Shown here: positions 33,073-41,536 of the stretch, piece by piece
How the letters are laid out: each line of letters starts with the position of its first letter
Position numbering within the stretch: position 1 is the stretch's first letter
Assembly (NCBI RefSeq): GCF_014931565.1
Contig: NZ_CP063353.1
Coordinates: 620,001-684,000 of the forward strand
Direction: 5' to 3'
Origin: Clostridium sp. 'deep sea'
Lineage (GTDB): Bacteria > Bacillota > UBA994 > PWPR01
DNA length: 64,000 nt
Made by a program: the position numbers and the translations under genes
The notes under the pieces: generated by a model
Told to the model about the DNA's origin: nothing
Database searches by the model: none
What the model saw: the letters and a program-made list of their open reading frames with translations, nothing else

Positions 33073-33147
33073 AAAAACGCCTCCTCCTATTTACTTGCTT
33101 TTTCTATTCTAAGGTAAGATTTTCCTTTATTTTTTAGAGTCAAAAAA

Positions 33148-33174
33148 AAATGCACTTATTATTAAGTGCATTTA
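33148..33174 (-). terminator. Terminator after dacF
   Basis: AAATGCACTTA pairs with TAAGTGCATTT around TTAT, and the minus strand continues with a long T run (complement of plus A tract 33142-33150). It separates dacF from the spoIIA operon. Confidence 0.9.
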
Positions 33175-34392
33175 TTGTCGCAATATAGCTTCTTGTTTTT
33201 TAATGTGTAAAATCCACTTATTAAAGATTCGTTTCCAGATATCCAAGAAGCTAGCTTTTTTAATATTTTCGCTACAAATTACAGGCTGATTAACTACCTC
33301 AATTCCATTTCTTTTAACAACAACAGAGCCTACTTTTTGACCTACTTTTAAAGGAGCTATTAGGCTATCTGGGAGATTAATTATTACTTCTATATCTTTA
33401 GAACTTTGACTCTGATTTAACAAAACAGCAATTGGTTTTTCAGTTATTACGTTAACGTTTACTTTGTTACCTTTTAAAACTTTCATATCTTTTACGATTG
33501 CATTAGCTTGATAAACCAAGTTCATCTTATACTGGGCAAAACCATAGTTTAAGAGGTTTTTAACATCCTGATAACGACTGCTGCTGTTTTTACAGCCCAA
33601 AACAACTGCATTTAAGTGCATATCTTCTTTTTGTGCTGTTGCAGTTAAGCAAAAACCAGCTAACGTTGTCCATCCGGTCTTTAAGCCAGTAGCATAAGAG
33701 TATCCACGCATAAATTTACGGTTGGTATTAAGCATTTCTGCTCTATCATTACTATCATCTTTAAAATAAGCTAAATAGGTATTTAAATACTCTGCTATTT
33801 TATCATAGTGACTATTAATTAATTCACGTGACATTAATGCTATATCATAGGCAGTACTATAGGCTTTATCATTTAAACCACATGGGTCTAAAAATGAAGT
33901 ATTTTTCATTCCAAGCTCTATAGCTCTAGTATTCATTTTAGCCACAAACAACTCAACTGTGCCAGATATGGCCTCAGCTAAAACATTAGCTGCATCATTA
34001 GCAGATGCTATAACCACAGCAGCAAATAGCTCTCGTACTGTAGCCTCTTCACCAACCTCTAAAAAAATACTTGTACCCTCTTGCCCTGCTTTGTAAGCAG
34101 TTCGACTTGTTGTTAAGACATCATCGTATGAGATAATTTCTTGTTCAATTGCCTCAGCAATAAGCAAAATCGTCATAACTTTAGTTACACTAGCTATTGG
34201 CCTTTTTTCTTCACCGTCTTTATCATAGAGAATGCTTCCTGTTTTCATATCAAATAGTACCGCACTTTTAGCATCCATACTACCGACAAATTCAGTGCTA
34301 TTTTGAGGAAGAACGGGGCCACTATATGCCGAAACATAGATTGGCATTATAAGTATTAAAATTGCTACAAAAATAATAAGTATTTTTCTCAA
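33172..34392 (-). CDS. dacF: D-alanyl-D-alanine carboxypeptidase, DacF type
   Basis: A low-molecular-weight penicillin-binding protein that trims the terminal D-Ala of peptidoglycan stem peptides; DacF affects spore cortex crosslinking in Bacillus. A signal peptide (MRKILIIFVAILILIMPIYVSA) starts the protein. The serine motif PIASVTKVM, the second motif SANDAAN and the KTG motif GLKTGWT are all present, followed by a C-terminal domain and a basic amphipathic end (KRIFNKWILHIKKQ) that can bind the membrane. TTG at 34392 is preferred to GTG at 34401 because AGGGAGG lies 8 nt upstream. dacF-spoIIA adjacency is as in Bacillus. Confidence 0.93.
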   Translation of the reverse strand: MRKILIIFVAILILIMPIYVSAYSGPVLPQNSTEFVGSMDAKSAVLFDMKTGSILYDKDGEEKRPIASVTKVMTILLIAEAIEQEIISYDDVLTTSRTAYKAGQEGTSIFLEVGEEATVRELFAAVVIASANDAANVLAEAISGTVELFVAKMNTRAIELGMKNTSFLDPCGLNDKAYSTAYDIALMSRELINSHYDKIAEYLNTYLAYFKDDSNDRAEMLNTNRKFMRGYSYATGLKTGWTTLAGFCLTATAQKEDMHLNAVVLGCKNSSSRYQDVKNLLNYGFAQYKMNLVYQANAIVKDMKVLKGNKVNVNVITEKPIAVLLNQSQSSKDIEVIINLPDSLIAPLKVGQKVGSVVVKRNGIEVVNQPVICSENIKKASFLDIWKRIFNKWILHIKKQEAILRQ

Positions 34393-34442
34393 AAAAAACA
34401 CCTCCCTTAATTGCTATTATTTAGCCTTTCCTAAAGGGAGGT
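34391..34442 (-). terminator. Hairpin that is both pdp terminator and dacF ribosome-binding-site stem
   Basis: On the minus strand ACCTCCCTT (34442-34434) pairs with AAGGGAGGT (34408-34400), followed by a run of eight T's. The 3' arm is the dacF Shine-Dalgarno, and the T run is the spacer to the TTG start. The hairpin can therefore terminate pdp transcription or hide the dacF ribosome-binding site in read-through RNA. Confidence 0.6.
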
Positions 34443-34490
34443 TTATTATTTGTTTTTTAGTAACTTTACGCTCGTAAATTGTTTGCTAAA

Positions 34491-35795
34491 CTAACAAACA
34501 ACATCAAGTATTGCTTTAATTGGCTCTACTTTTTCATTTGTTAATTTTATTGCTTCCATAAACATTTCGCTACAAGGTGCAAGCTTATGCTCTTTACTGG
34601 TATGTAAGTAAGCTAGTACATCACCTTTATTAATGTAATCTCCTACTTGTTTGTTTAATTTAACCCCAGCAGTTAAATCAATTTTATCTTTTTTTGTTAG
34701 TCTACCAGCGCCTAAATCCATAGCAATTTTGCCAATTTTTAAGGCATCTATATTGCAAAGATAACCATCTTTTGGTGCCCTAACTTGTGCTATATAAGGG
34801 GCTTTTTTAAACCTACTAGGGTCATATACATAGCTTGCATCTCCACCCTGTAGTTTTACCATTTCAGCTAGTTTATGCAGTGCTTGTTTTGAGTCTATTA
34901 CTTGTTTCACAATAGCCAAAGCCTCTTGTTTTGTTTGGCATTTACCAGCTAATAACAGTATTTGCATACTCAACTCTATACATAGCTGGTATAAGTCACT
35001 GGCATATTTACCGTTTAAAAAGTCTATGGCTTCTTTTATTTCTAAAATATTACCTACAGCAACACCTAAAGGGTGTTGCATTTGGCTAATAACTGCTACA
35101 ACTTCTCTATTAAGTGATTTACCGATATTAACCATGGTTAAAGCTAGTTGTTTAGCTTGAACTAGGTCCTTCATAAAAGCTCCAGATCCTACTTTTACAT
35201 CTAAAACAATTTTAGGAGCACCAGAGGCAATCTTTTTGCTCATTATAGAACTAGCTATAAGCGGAATTGAATCAACTGTTGCAGTAACATCTCTAAGGGC
35301 ATACATTTTTTTATCTACAGGTGCTAATTCAGCTGTTTGCCCTATAATTGCAATGTTACTTTCATGTAATTGTTTAATAAATTGTTCTTTAGATACTTCA
35401 ATCGAAAAACCTGGAAAACTTTCTAACTTATCTAAGGTACCACCTGTATGACCTAAACCTCTTCCACTCATTTTAGCTACTGTACAACCAGCTGCTGCTA
35501 CAATAGGACCAACAATTAAGGATGTTGTATCGCCAACTCCACCAGTTGAGTGTTTATCTACAGTATATTTAAATTCATCTGTAATATTTAGGACCTCTCC
35601 AGTGTTAATCATGGCAGAGGTTAAGCTAGCTGTCTCTTGTTTAGTCATACCCTTAAAACAAACAGCCATTAAAAATGCCGACATTTGATAGTCTGGAATA
35701 TCTCCATTATTATAGCCCTTAACCAAGTAGTTAATTTCTTGATCACTTAGCTCTTGGCCATTCTTTTTTTTTATAATAATATTAACTACGTTCAT
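34491..35795 (-). CDS. pdp: Pyrimidine-nucleoside phosphorylase
   Basis: Cleaves uridine, thymidine and deoxyuridine with phosphate to the base and (deoxy)ribose-1-phosphate. The 434-residue protein has a helical domain, then DKHSTGGVGDTTSLIVGPIVAAAG (phosphate-binding and the KHSTGG signature), MSGRGLGHTGGTLDKLE, and a C-terminal domain with AMDLGAGR. The length matches Bacillus Pdp, and the more specific thymidine phosphorylase DeoA is less likely. Its ribose-1-phosphate product feeds deoB, the next gene upstream in the transcript. Confidence 0.93.
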   Translation of the reverse strand: MNVVNIIIKKKNGQELSDQEINYLVKGYNNGDIPDYQMSAFLMAVCFKGMTKQETASLTSAMINTGEVLNITDEFKYTVDKHSTGGVGDTTSLIVGPIVAAAGCTVAKMSGRGLGHTGGTLDKLESFPGFSIEVSKEQFIKQLHESNIAIIGQTAELAPVDKKMYALRDVTATVDSIPLIASSIMSKKIASGAPKIVLDVKVGSGAFMKDLVQAKQLALTMVNIGKSLNREVVAVISQMQHPLGVAVGNILEIKEAIDFLNGKYASDLYQLCIELSMQILLLAGKCQTKQEALAIVKQVIDSKQALHKLAEMVKLQGGDASYVYDPSRFKKAPYIAQVRAPKDGYLCNIDALKIGKIAMDLGAGRLTKKDKIDLTAGVKLNKQVGDYINKGDVLAYLHTSKEHKLAPCSEMFMEAIKLTNEKVEPIKAILDVVC

Positions 35796-36950
35796 TTACA
35801 TACTCTCCTTAAAAATAGGAAGAGGCTCTCCTTTAATAGGATCTAAATTAAAGTTTTTCATAATAGTTGCACCTACATCAGCAAAGTGAACTCTGCCCAT
35901 ATTTTGCTGTATAGGTACACCATAAACTAATAAAGGTGTATTTTCTCTAGTATGGTCAGTTCCTTTATATGTTGGGTCGTTGCCATGATCGGCAGTTATT
36001 AATAACAAGTCATCATTATCTAATTGCTTAATAAATTTAGGCAACCAAGCATCAAACTCAATTAAAGCATTGGCATAACCCTTAACATCTCTTCTATGCC
36101 CATATTTTGAGTCAAAATCTACTAAATTCGCAAACAAAAATCCCTGTTTCATTTCTTCGTTAGCGACTTTTAAGATTTGCTTCATGCCATCATTATTATC
36201 TGCTGTATGAACACTAAAGCTAATACCTTTACCTGCAAATATGTCCTCTATTTTTCCAATAGCATAAACCCCAATATTTTCTTTTACTAATTTATCTAAA
36301 ACTGTTGCTTTAGGAGGACTTAAGGCATAGTCCTTTCTGTTTTTAGTTCTGGTAAAATTAGAATTTTCACCGATAAAAGGACGCGCTATCACTCTACCTA
36401 CTGTATGTTTTCCAGTTAATAATTCTCTAGCTATTTCACACATTTTATATAGCTCATTAACAGGTATTATTTCTTCATGAGCAGCAATCTGCATAACGCT
36501 ATCTGCAGAAGTATATACAATTGGTTTACCAGTTTTAAGGTGTTCTTCACCTAACTCTTTAATTATAACTGTTCCAGAGGCAGGCTTATTTCCTAAAATA
36601 CCTCTACCAATTTTAGATTCAAATTTATTAATCAAGTCTGCTGGAAAACCATTTGGATATGTTGGTAATGGTTCTTCTATATTTATGCCCATCATTTCCC
36701 AATGACCTGCTATGGTATCCTTACCAGCACTCTCCGGAACCATTTCAGCATAGGCAGCTTTTTTATTAACTTCCGTGTTTAAACCTAGTAGTTTACCTAA
36801 ACCGAGGCTCTCCAAATTAGGCAATCTTATGCCTGTAGTTTCATAGATATGACCCAAAGTAGAAGCTCCCTCATCACCAAACAAAGCAGCATCATCAGAA
36901 GCTCTTAAACCTACACTATCTAATATTACTAAAAATACTCTTTTAAACAT
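35796..36950 (-). CDS. deoB: Phosphopentomutase
   Basis: DeoB moves phosphate between C1 and C5 of ribose or deoxyribose, linking nucleoside salvage to central metabolism. The 384-residue protein of the alkaline-phosphatase fold has RVFLVILDSVG with the metal-binding aspartate, GASTLGHI with the phosphorylated threonine/serine region, GHWEMMG, and LLITADHGNDPTYKGTDH with the second metal site. The pdp start codon lies one base after its stop codon, so the two genes are tightly coupled. Confidence 0.95.
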   Translation of the reverse strand: MFKRVFLVILDSVGLRASDDAALFGDEGASTLGHIYETTGIRLPNLESLGLGKLLGLNTEVNKKAAYAEMVPESAGKDTIAGHWEMMGINIEEPLPTYPNGFPADLINKFESKIGRGILGNKPASGTVIIKELGEEHLKTGKPIVYTSADSVMQIAAHEEIIPVNELYKMCEIARELLTGKHTVGRVIARPFIGENSNFTRTKNRKDYALSPPKATVLDKLVKENIGVYAIGKIEDIFAGKGISFSVHTADNNDGMKQILKVANEEMKQGFLFANLVDFDSKYGHRRDVKGYANALIEFDAWLPKFIKQLDNDDLLLITADHGNDPTYKGTDHTRENTPLLVYGVPIQQNMGRVHFADVGATIMKNFNLDPIKGEPLPIFKESM

Positions 36951-36962
36951 TTTTCCTTCACC

Positions 36963-38006
36963 TTATTTCTCTAATGCTAGTTTTAGTAGCTCAGTAATTA
37001 AATCTGTATAAGATAAACCCATTTGTAGCCATAGCTTTGGATACATACTAATGGGAGTAAAACCAGGCAAGGTGTTTATTTCATTTAACAATACCCTATT
37101 AGTGTCTTCTTCAACAAAAAAATCTACTCTTGCCAATCCTAAACACTGCAATACTTTAAAAGATTCAACACTAATCTTTTTTATTTGCTCAACTGTTTGC
37201 GCAGTTAAATTTGCTGGTATTTCATACTCAGCATTATCATTAATATACTTTGTATCATAGTCATAAAAATCTGCATTGGCTATTATTTCACCAGGTAAAC
37301 TAGCTTTAGGGTTATAGTTGCCTAATACACTGCATTCAATTTCTCTACCAATAATGCCTTGTTCAACTATAACTCTATTACCAAATTGAAATGCAAGTTT
37401 TATGGCCTTTTGCAACTGCTGTTTGTTTTTTACTTTGCTAATACCTACACTAGAACCTAAGCAGGTTGGTTTAACAAATAACGGATAAGGAAACTGCTCA
37501 CACTCTGTTAGGTATTGATTTGAATTCTGCTCATACTCTTGTTTATCAAAATAAATATAGGGTATTACAGGAATACCTGCTTGAACCAAAACATCTTTGG
37601 TAATTGATTTATCCATACAGATAGCAGAACCAGTAACGCCACTACCAACATATTTTTTATTTAGGGTATCAAACAAACCCTGAATTGTACCATCTTCTCC
37701 ACCTGGTCCGTGTAATATTGGAAAAATTATATCACACTCATTTATCATATTAAACCAGTTATCTCCAACCCAAATATCCTGAGTATTTTGCCATGTTTTA
37801 GAGTTGATGTTTACCTCATCTCGGTTATTAATAAGCAAACCGGGGTCTACGTTTGCAACGAAGTCCCCTTTTTTTGTTATTCCTATAGTTGCAGGAATAT
37901 ATTTAGTTTTATCTATAGCATTTAAGATAGAATATGCTGAACTAACCGATACCTCATGCTCTTCTGATTTACCACCAAACATAATAAGTACTTTTTGTTT
38001 ATTCAT
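36963..38006 (-). CDS. ddl: D-alanine--D-alanine ligase
   Basis: Joins two D-alanines with ATP for the peptidoglycan stem peptide. The 347-residue ATP-grasp protein opens with VLIMFGGKSEEHEVSVSSA, has HGPGGEDGTIQGLFD, the KPTCLGSSVGISKV loop that binds ATP, and a late VLLNEINTLPGFT segment that binds metal and D-Ala. Its position ahead of deoB is not a typical functional pairing, but spacing (12 nt) suggests co-transcription. Confidence 0.95.
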   Translation of the reverse strand: MNKQKVLIMFGGKSEEHEVSVSSAYSILNAIDKTKYIPATIGITKKGDFVANVDPGLLINNRDEVNINSKTWQNTQDIWVGDNWFNMINECDIIFPILHGPGGEDGTIQGLFDTLNKKYVGSGVTGSAICMDKSITKDVLVQAGIPVIPYIYFDKQEYEQNSNQYLTECEQFPYPLFVKPTCLGSSVGISKVKNKQQLQKAIKLAFQFGNRVIVEQGIIGREIECSVLGNYNPKASLPGEIIANADFYDYDTKYINDNAEYEIPANLTAQTVEQIKKISVESFKVLQCLGLARVDFFVEEDTNRVLLNEINTLPGFTPISMYPKLWLQMGLSYTDLITELLKLALEK

Positions 38007-38046
38007 TTCTGTACACCTCGGATGTATGTTTTTATAATGTATTTTT

Positions 38047-39792
38047 TTATAAGATAGTTGCTCTTCCCGAGTAAATTAATCCTCTCTCACAATCAATAGT
38101 TATAAGCTCGCCATCTTTAACAAGCTTCATTATATCTTTAGCATTAACTACTACTGGTTTACCAAAGTTTAATCCAACAATTGCTGCATGTGATGTTAAA
38201 CCACCTATTTCAGTTACAATACCCGCAGCTCTTGCCATAATTGGCACATAAGAAGCATCGGTATGAACACAAACAATAATGTTATCTGGATTAACTCTTG
38301 CTAAATCATTCCTATCTCTTATAACTACAGCTTTGGCTGTTATAGATTGTTTGCCAATACCAACACCCTGTGTTAGCACCTTTCCTACTGTATGAATTTT
38401 AATCAAATTTGTTCCTCCTGGCATTGCCGCTGGCACACCAGCAGTAATAATAACTAAATCTCCTTCATCAATAAGTTTATTACGTAATGCCACAGCTATA
38501 GATTCCTCTAGAACATCGTCTGTGTTCTCAAGTGGAGCAGAAGCCAATGCATTAACACCCCAAATTAAGTTAAGTTCACCCTCAATTTGAGACACTGGTG
38601 TTACTGCAATAATGTCAGCAGCAGGTCTATACTTTGCTATCATTCTAGCTGTATATCCCGACTGAGTTGGTGTAATAATTGCTTTAACACCTAACATTTG
38701 TGCCATTTCACATACTGTTTGACCAATGGCATCTGTTATACCTGTTTTATTAGATTCATCTTTTACAAAAGGTAACGGGTAATGTATTCCATGCTCTGTT
38801 GTTTCAGAGATTTTTCTCATCATTTTAACAGCCTCAACTGGGTATTGACCAGCCGCTGTTTCGCCAGATAACATAATTGCATCTGTGCCCTCAAAAATAG
38901 CATTAGCCACATCACTTGCTTCAGCTCGTGTAGGTCTCGGATTTCTAATCATGGAATCGAGCATTTGGGTAGCAATAATTACTGGTTTACCAGCTTTACG
39001 ACAAAGCTTTATCATTTCTTTTTGTCTTAAAGGAACCTCTTCTGCTGGTATTTCTACTCCTAAATCACCACGAGCAACCATAATACCATCCGAAACCTTA
39101 ATTATTTCTTGAATATTATTCAAACCCTCACGGTTCTCAATCTTAGCAATAATTTTAATACTAGAATGATACTCTTCTAGTATTTTTCTAATTTCAATTA
39201 CATGATTTGCAGACCTAACAAATGAAGCTGCTATATAATCGTAGTGATGTTTAATAGCAAACTTAATATCTAAAATGTCTTTATCTGTAACAGCTGGCAA
39301 TCCTAAAACAGCATCTGGTATACTAACTTTTTTTCTATTACTTACTACTCCACCATCAACTATGTAACACTCTATCTCTGTTTCATTTTTATTTATAACT
39401 TTTAAAGTTATGTTGCCATCATCTAAAAATATAGTATCATCTACGTTAACATAGTTCGGTAAGTCTATATAGTTAACATGCGATTTTTCACTTGTGCCTT
39501 CAAAGTCTTGGGTTGTTAATGTAACTTTTTTACCAGTTTTAAGCTCTTGTTTGCCATTCTTAAACAAACCTAACCTAATTTCAGGACCCTTTGTATCTAG
39601 CATGGTAGCAACTCTAGTTTTATTATTGCTAGCAACTGATCGTAAGAGGGTAAGTCTTTTTAACTGTTCCTCATGTGTACCATGACTAAAGTTAAAGCGA
39701 GCTACATCCATTCCATTAGCTATTAAATTAATAAGTATATCTTGGGAGTCGGTTGCTGGTCCTAAAGTACAAATTATTTTTGTTTTCCGCAT
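38047..39792 (-). CDS. pyk: Pyruvate kinase with C-terminal PEP-utiliser domain
   Basis: Converts phosphoenolpyruvate and ADP to pyruvate and ATP. The ATG at 39792 opens MRKTKIICTLGPAT, as in Bacillus, and gives 581 residues; GTG at 39801 lies within the ribosome-binding site. Conserved IAKIENREG (catalytic lysine), MVARGDLGVE and a TPTQSGYTARMIAKYRP allosteric region follow. The extra C-terminal domain from about 490 has GGLTSHAAIVGLNFGKP, with the histidine of the phosphohistidine swivelling domain; this domain is typical of Bacillus-type enzymes and absent in many bacteria. Confidence 0.97.
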   Translation of the reverse strand: MRKTKIICTLGPATDSQDILINLIANGMDVARFNFSHGTHEEQLKRLTLLRSVASNNKTRVATMLDTKGPEIRLGLFKNGKQELKTGKKVTLTTQDFEGTSEKSHVNYIDLPNYVNVDDTIFLDDGNITLKVINKNETEIECYIVDGGVVSNRKKVSIPDAVLGLPAVTDKDILDIKFAIKHHYDYIAASFVRSANHVIEIRKILEEYHSSIKIIAKIENREGLNNIQEIIKVSDGIMVARGDLGVEIPAEEVPLRQKEMIKLCRKAGKPVIIATQMLDSMIRNPRPTRAEASDVANAIFEGTDAIMLSGETAAGQYPVEAVKMMRKISETTEHGIHYPLPFVKDESNKTGITDAIGQTVCEMAQMLGVKAIITPTQSGYTARMIAKYRPAADIIAVTPVSQIEGELNLIWGVNALASAPLENTDDVLEESIAVALRNKLIDEGDLVIITAGVPAAMPGGTNLIKIHTVGKVLTQGVGIGKQSITAKAVVIRDRNDLARVNPDNIIVCVHTDASYVPIMARAAGIVTEIGGLTSHAAIVGLNFGKPVVVNAKDIMKLVKDGELITIDCERGLIYSGRATIL

Positions 39793-39802
39793 TTGCTTCA
39801 CC

Positions 39803-40420
39803 TCAATAGAAAATATTTAAGAAAAACTGCAATAATAATGGGCTAATATATACCTCAACTATACCAGAAAAAAGCAATAAAGCCAAAGCACAAAGGCTTA
39901 AAATTGTATATTCTTTGTAAATTTTATTCTTTCCAAAACTGCGCTTATTAATTAGCGTTCCACTATGTCTTTGTATTATAACACGACCAGCCACAACTGC
40001 TTGGAAAAGAAGTGTTGGAATTACAATTATAGTAGGTGGTATTAAGCTAAATATAACCAATAACCAACCTCTGCCACCCAAGTTCATTAAAGCATAGTTA
40101 ATTGTAAAACCCAGTAAAAAGCCTTTTGCCCCCATTGCAAAGAAAATAATTAATATTCCTATTGAAAAAAGTCCACTAATTGCCATAATAACACCTAAGT
40201 AAATATTGCTTAAATTAATAGATCCAGAATTCACTTCATACTTACCCTGCTGTATTGTATTAATATAGTGCAACATAGAATTAGCCAACTCACTACTGTG
40301 AGCACTATTTAAATAAGTAGCGGACAATGAACCAGCTATTAGGCCTATAAAAAAAGTAACTAATAAAAAAATATATAGTTTTTTATTAGTTTTAATATGA
40401 TATTTATAAAGCTTCTCCAT
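39803..40420 (-). CDS. spoIIM: Stage II sporulation protein M
   Basis: SpoIIM anchors the engulfment hydrolases SpoIIP and SpoIID at the septum. The 205-residue membrane protein has five predicted helices with the family features LVTFFIGLIAGSLSATYLN, a conserved central IFFAMGAKGFLLGFTINYAL and a GRGWLLVIFSLIPPTIIVIPTLLFQAV stretch in pieces, and a C-terminal pair of helices. Its stop lies next to the pyk start region (10 nt). Upstream is the hairpin array D, then the OFOR operon. Confidence 0.9.
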   Translation of the reverse strand: MEKLYKYHIKTNKKLYIFLLVTFFIGLIAGSLSATYLNSAHSSELANSMLHYINTIQQGKYEVNSGSINLSNIYLGVIMAISGLFSIGILIIFFAMGAKGFLLGFTINYALMNLGGRGWLLVIFSLIPPTIIVIPTLLFQAVVAGRVIIQRHSGTLINKRSFGKNKIYKEYTILSLCALALLLFSGIVEVYISPLLLQFFLNIFY

Positions 40421-40485
40421 CCGTTACAGCCTCCTTTTGCACTTCGATAATTTTTATGCAAAGGTAGTCCAAGTTATTCGTTTAG

Positions 40486-40988
40486 ATGTTTTATTTTATA
40501 AAACATGGGGTGGGTGTTCCTGTTAGGAACACGGGGTGGACTTGGCTGACGCCAGCGTGGGGTAGACAACCCTTTGGGTTGCGGGGTGGATATGCTTTGC
40601 ATATGGTAGCTATACGTTACGCTTTGCTTACGTGATTGTTGACTAAACATATCTTCTTTGGGTGGAGTATAGGCATCCTAAATGGAGTCATTATTATTAC
40701 TATAAATACAACAAAAAATTAAATTATGTCATAGTATATGTATCCATAATGGATACTCTATAATATTTATCGAATATCAGACTACACTATTTAAATCCAA
40801 ACCAGTGAACGAAGTGAAGAAAATACGTTTTGACCTGTCAAAACCTATCCCGTGTTCCTATAAGGAACACCCACTCCACGATGCCAAAGGCGAGTCCCCT
40901 CCTTAATTTGCAAAGCAAATTAACCACCCCGTGAAGCCCAACGGGCGAACCCACCCCAAAATAAAATAGCCACCCCCTGAAGGGTGGC
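40486..40988. repeat. Hairpin-linker array D and terminator of the OFOR operon
   Basis: Left part, G-rich linkers on the plus strand: ATGTTTTAT-ttt-ATAAAACAT (40486-40506), GGGGTGGG, GTGTTCC-tgtta-GGAACAC (40514-40532), GGGGTGG, TGGC-tgac-GCCA, CAACCC-ttt-GGGTTG (40567-40581), GGGGTGG, ATATGC-ttt-GCATAT (40590-40604). Right part, C-rich: GTTTTGAC-ct-GTCAAAAC (40827-40844), GTGTTCC/GGAACAC (40852-40870), AATTTGC-aaa-GCAAATT (40905-40921), GCCC-aac-GGGC (40936-40946). The last hairpin, GCCACCC-cctgaa-GGGTGGC (40969-40988), has T-rich DNA on its minus-strand side and is the likely korC terminator. About 190 A/T-rich bases separate the halves. Confidence 0.88.
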
Positions 40989-40998
40989 GTATTTTATT

Positions 40999-41535
40999 TT
41001 ATTTTATAAGTGAAGCACCTTTTGCCAAGGCTTTTTCATTTAATGGTAATAGATGATGATGTCTTTCTGGTAAAGCTTTCTTTAATGATTCTAGTACAGA
41101 GTCGTGTTTACAAGCCTTGCTATACTCTACTAATGCTCCTAAAGCAATAATATTTGCAACACGAGGGTTACCTAATTCTTTTGCTAAGTCATTACAATTA
41201 ATAGCTAATACGGTAACGTCGTCGCGGCTTGGTTTTTCATCTATTAAGGAGCTATTATAAATGATTAATCCGCCTGGTTTAACTGAGCTTTCGAATTTTG
41301 TTAATGATGGTAAATTCATTGCTACTAGCGCAGAAGCAGATGTTACTAAAGGCGAAGCAACTGCTTGATCTGATACTATAACCATACAGTTTGCTGTACC
41401 ACCACGCATTTCAGGACCATAAGATGGTAACCATGATACGTTTTTGTCTTCTAGCATAGCTGAGTAAGCCAATAATTGACCCATTAGCATTACGCCTTGA
41501 CCACCAAAACCAGCCATAATTACTTTATGATTCAT
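40999..41535 (-). CDS. 2-oxoacid:ferredoxin oxidoreductase, gamma subunit
   Basis: The gamma subunit of the oxidoreductase completes the heterotetramer that turns 2-oxoacids into acyl-CoA, CO2 and reduced ferredoxin. The 178-residue protein opens NHKVIMAGFGGQGVMLMGQLLAYSA, with the family glycine-rich FGGQGV and a later GGTANCMVIVS segment. The ATG at 41535 has GAGGAGG upstream at good spacing and begins one base after the beta stop codon. It is the last gene of the eight-gene operon, and the array D terminator follows directly. Confidence 0.92.
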   Translation of the reverse strand: MNHKVIMAGFGGQGVMLMGQLLAYSAMLEDKNVSWLPSYGPEMRGGTANCMVIVSDQAVASPLVTSASALVAMNLPSLTKFESSVKPGGLIIYNSSLIDEKPSRDDVTVLAINCNDLAKELGNPRVANIIALGALVEYSKACKHDSVLESLKKALPERHHHLLPLNEKALAKGASLIK

Positions 41536-41536
41536 A

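Noticed and set aside
33073-33145. SigH promoter for spoIIAA
   Set aside because: AGGAAAA and GAAT are present but only 10 nt apart, too close for the SigH consensus.
40421-40998. Insertion sequence or transposon remnant
   Set aside because: No transposase fragment in any frame and no obvious target-site duplication; kept as a repeat family.
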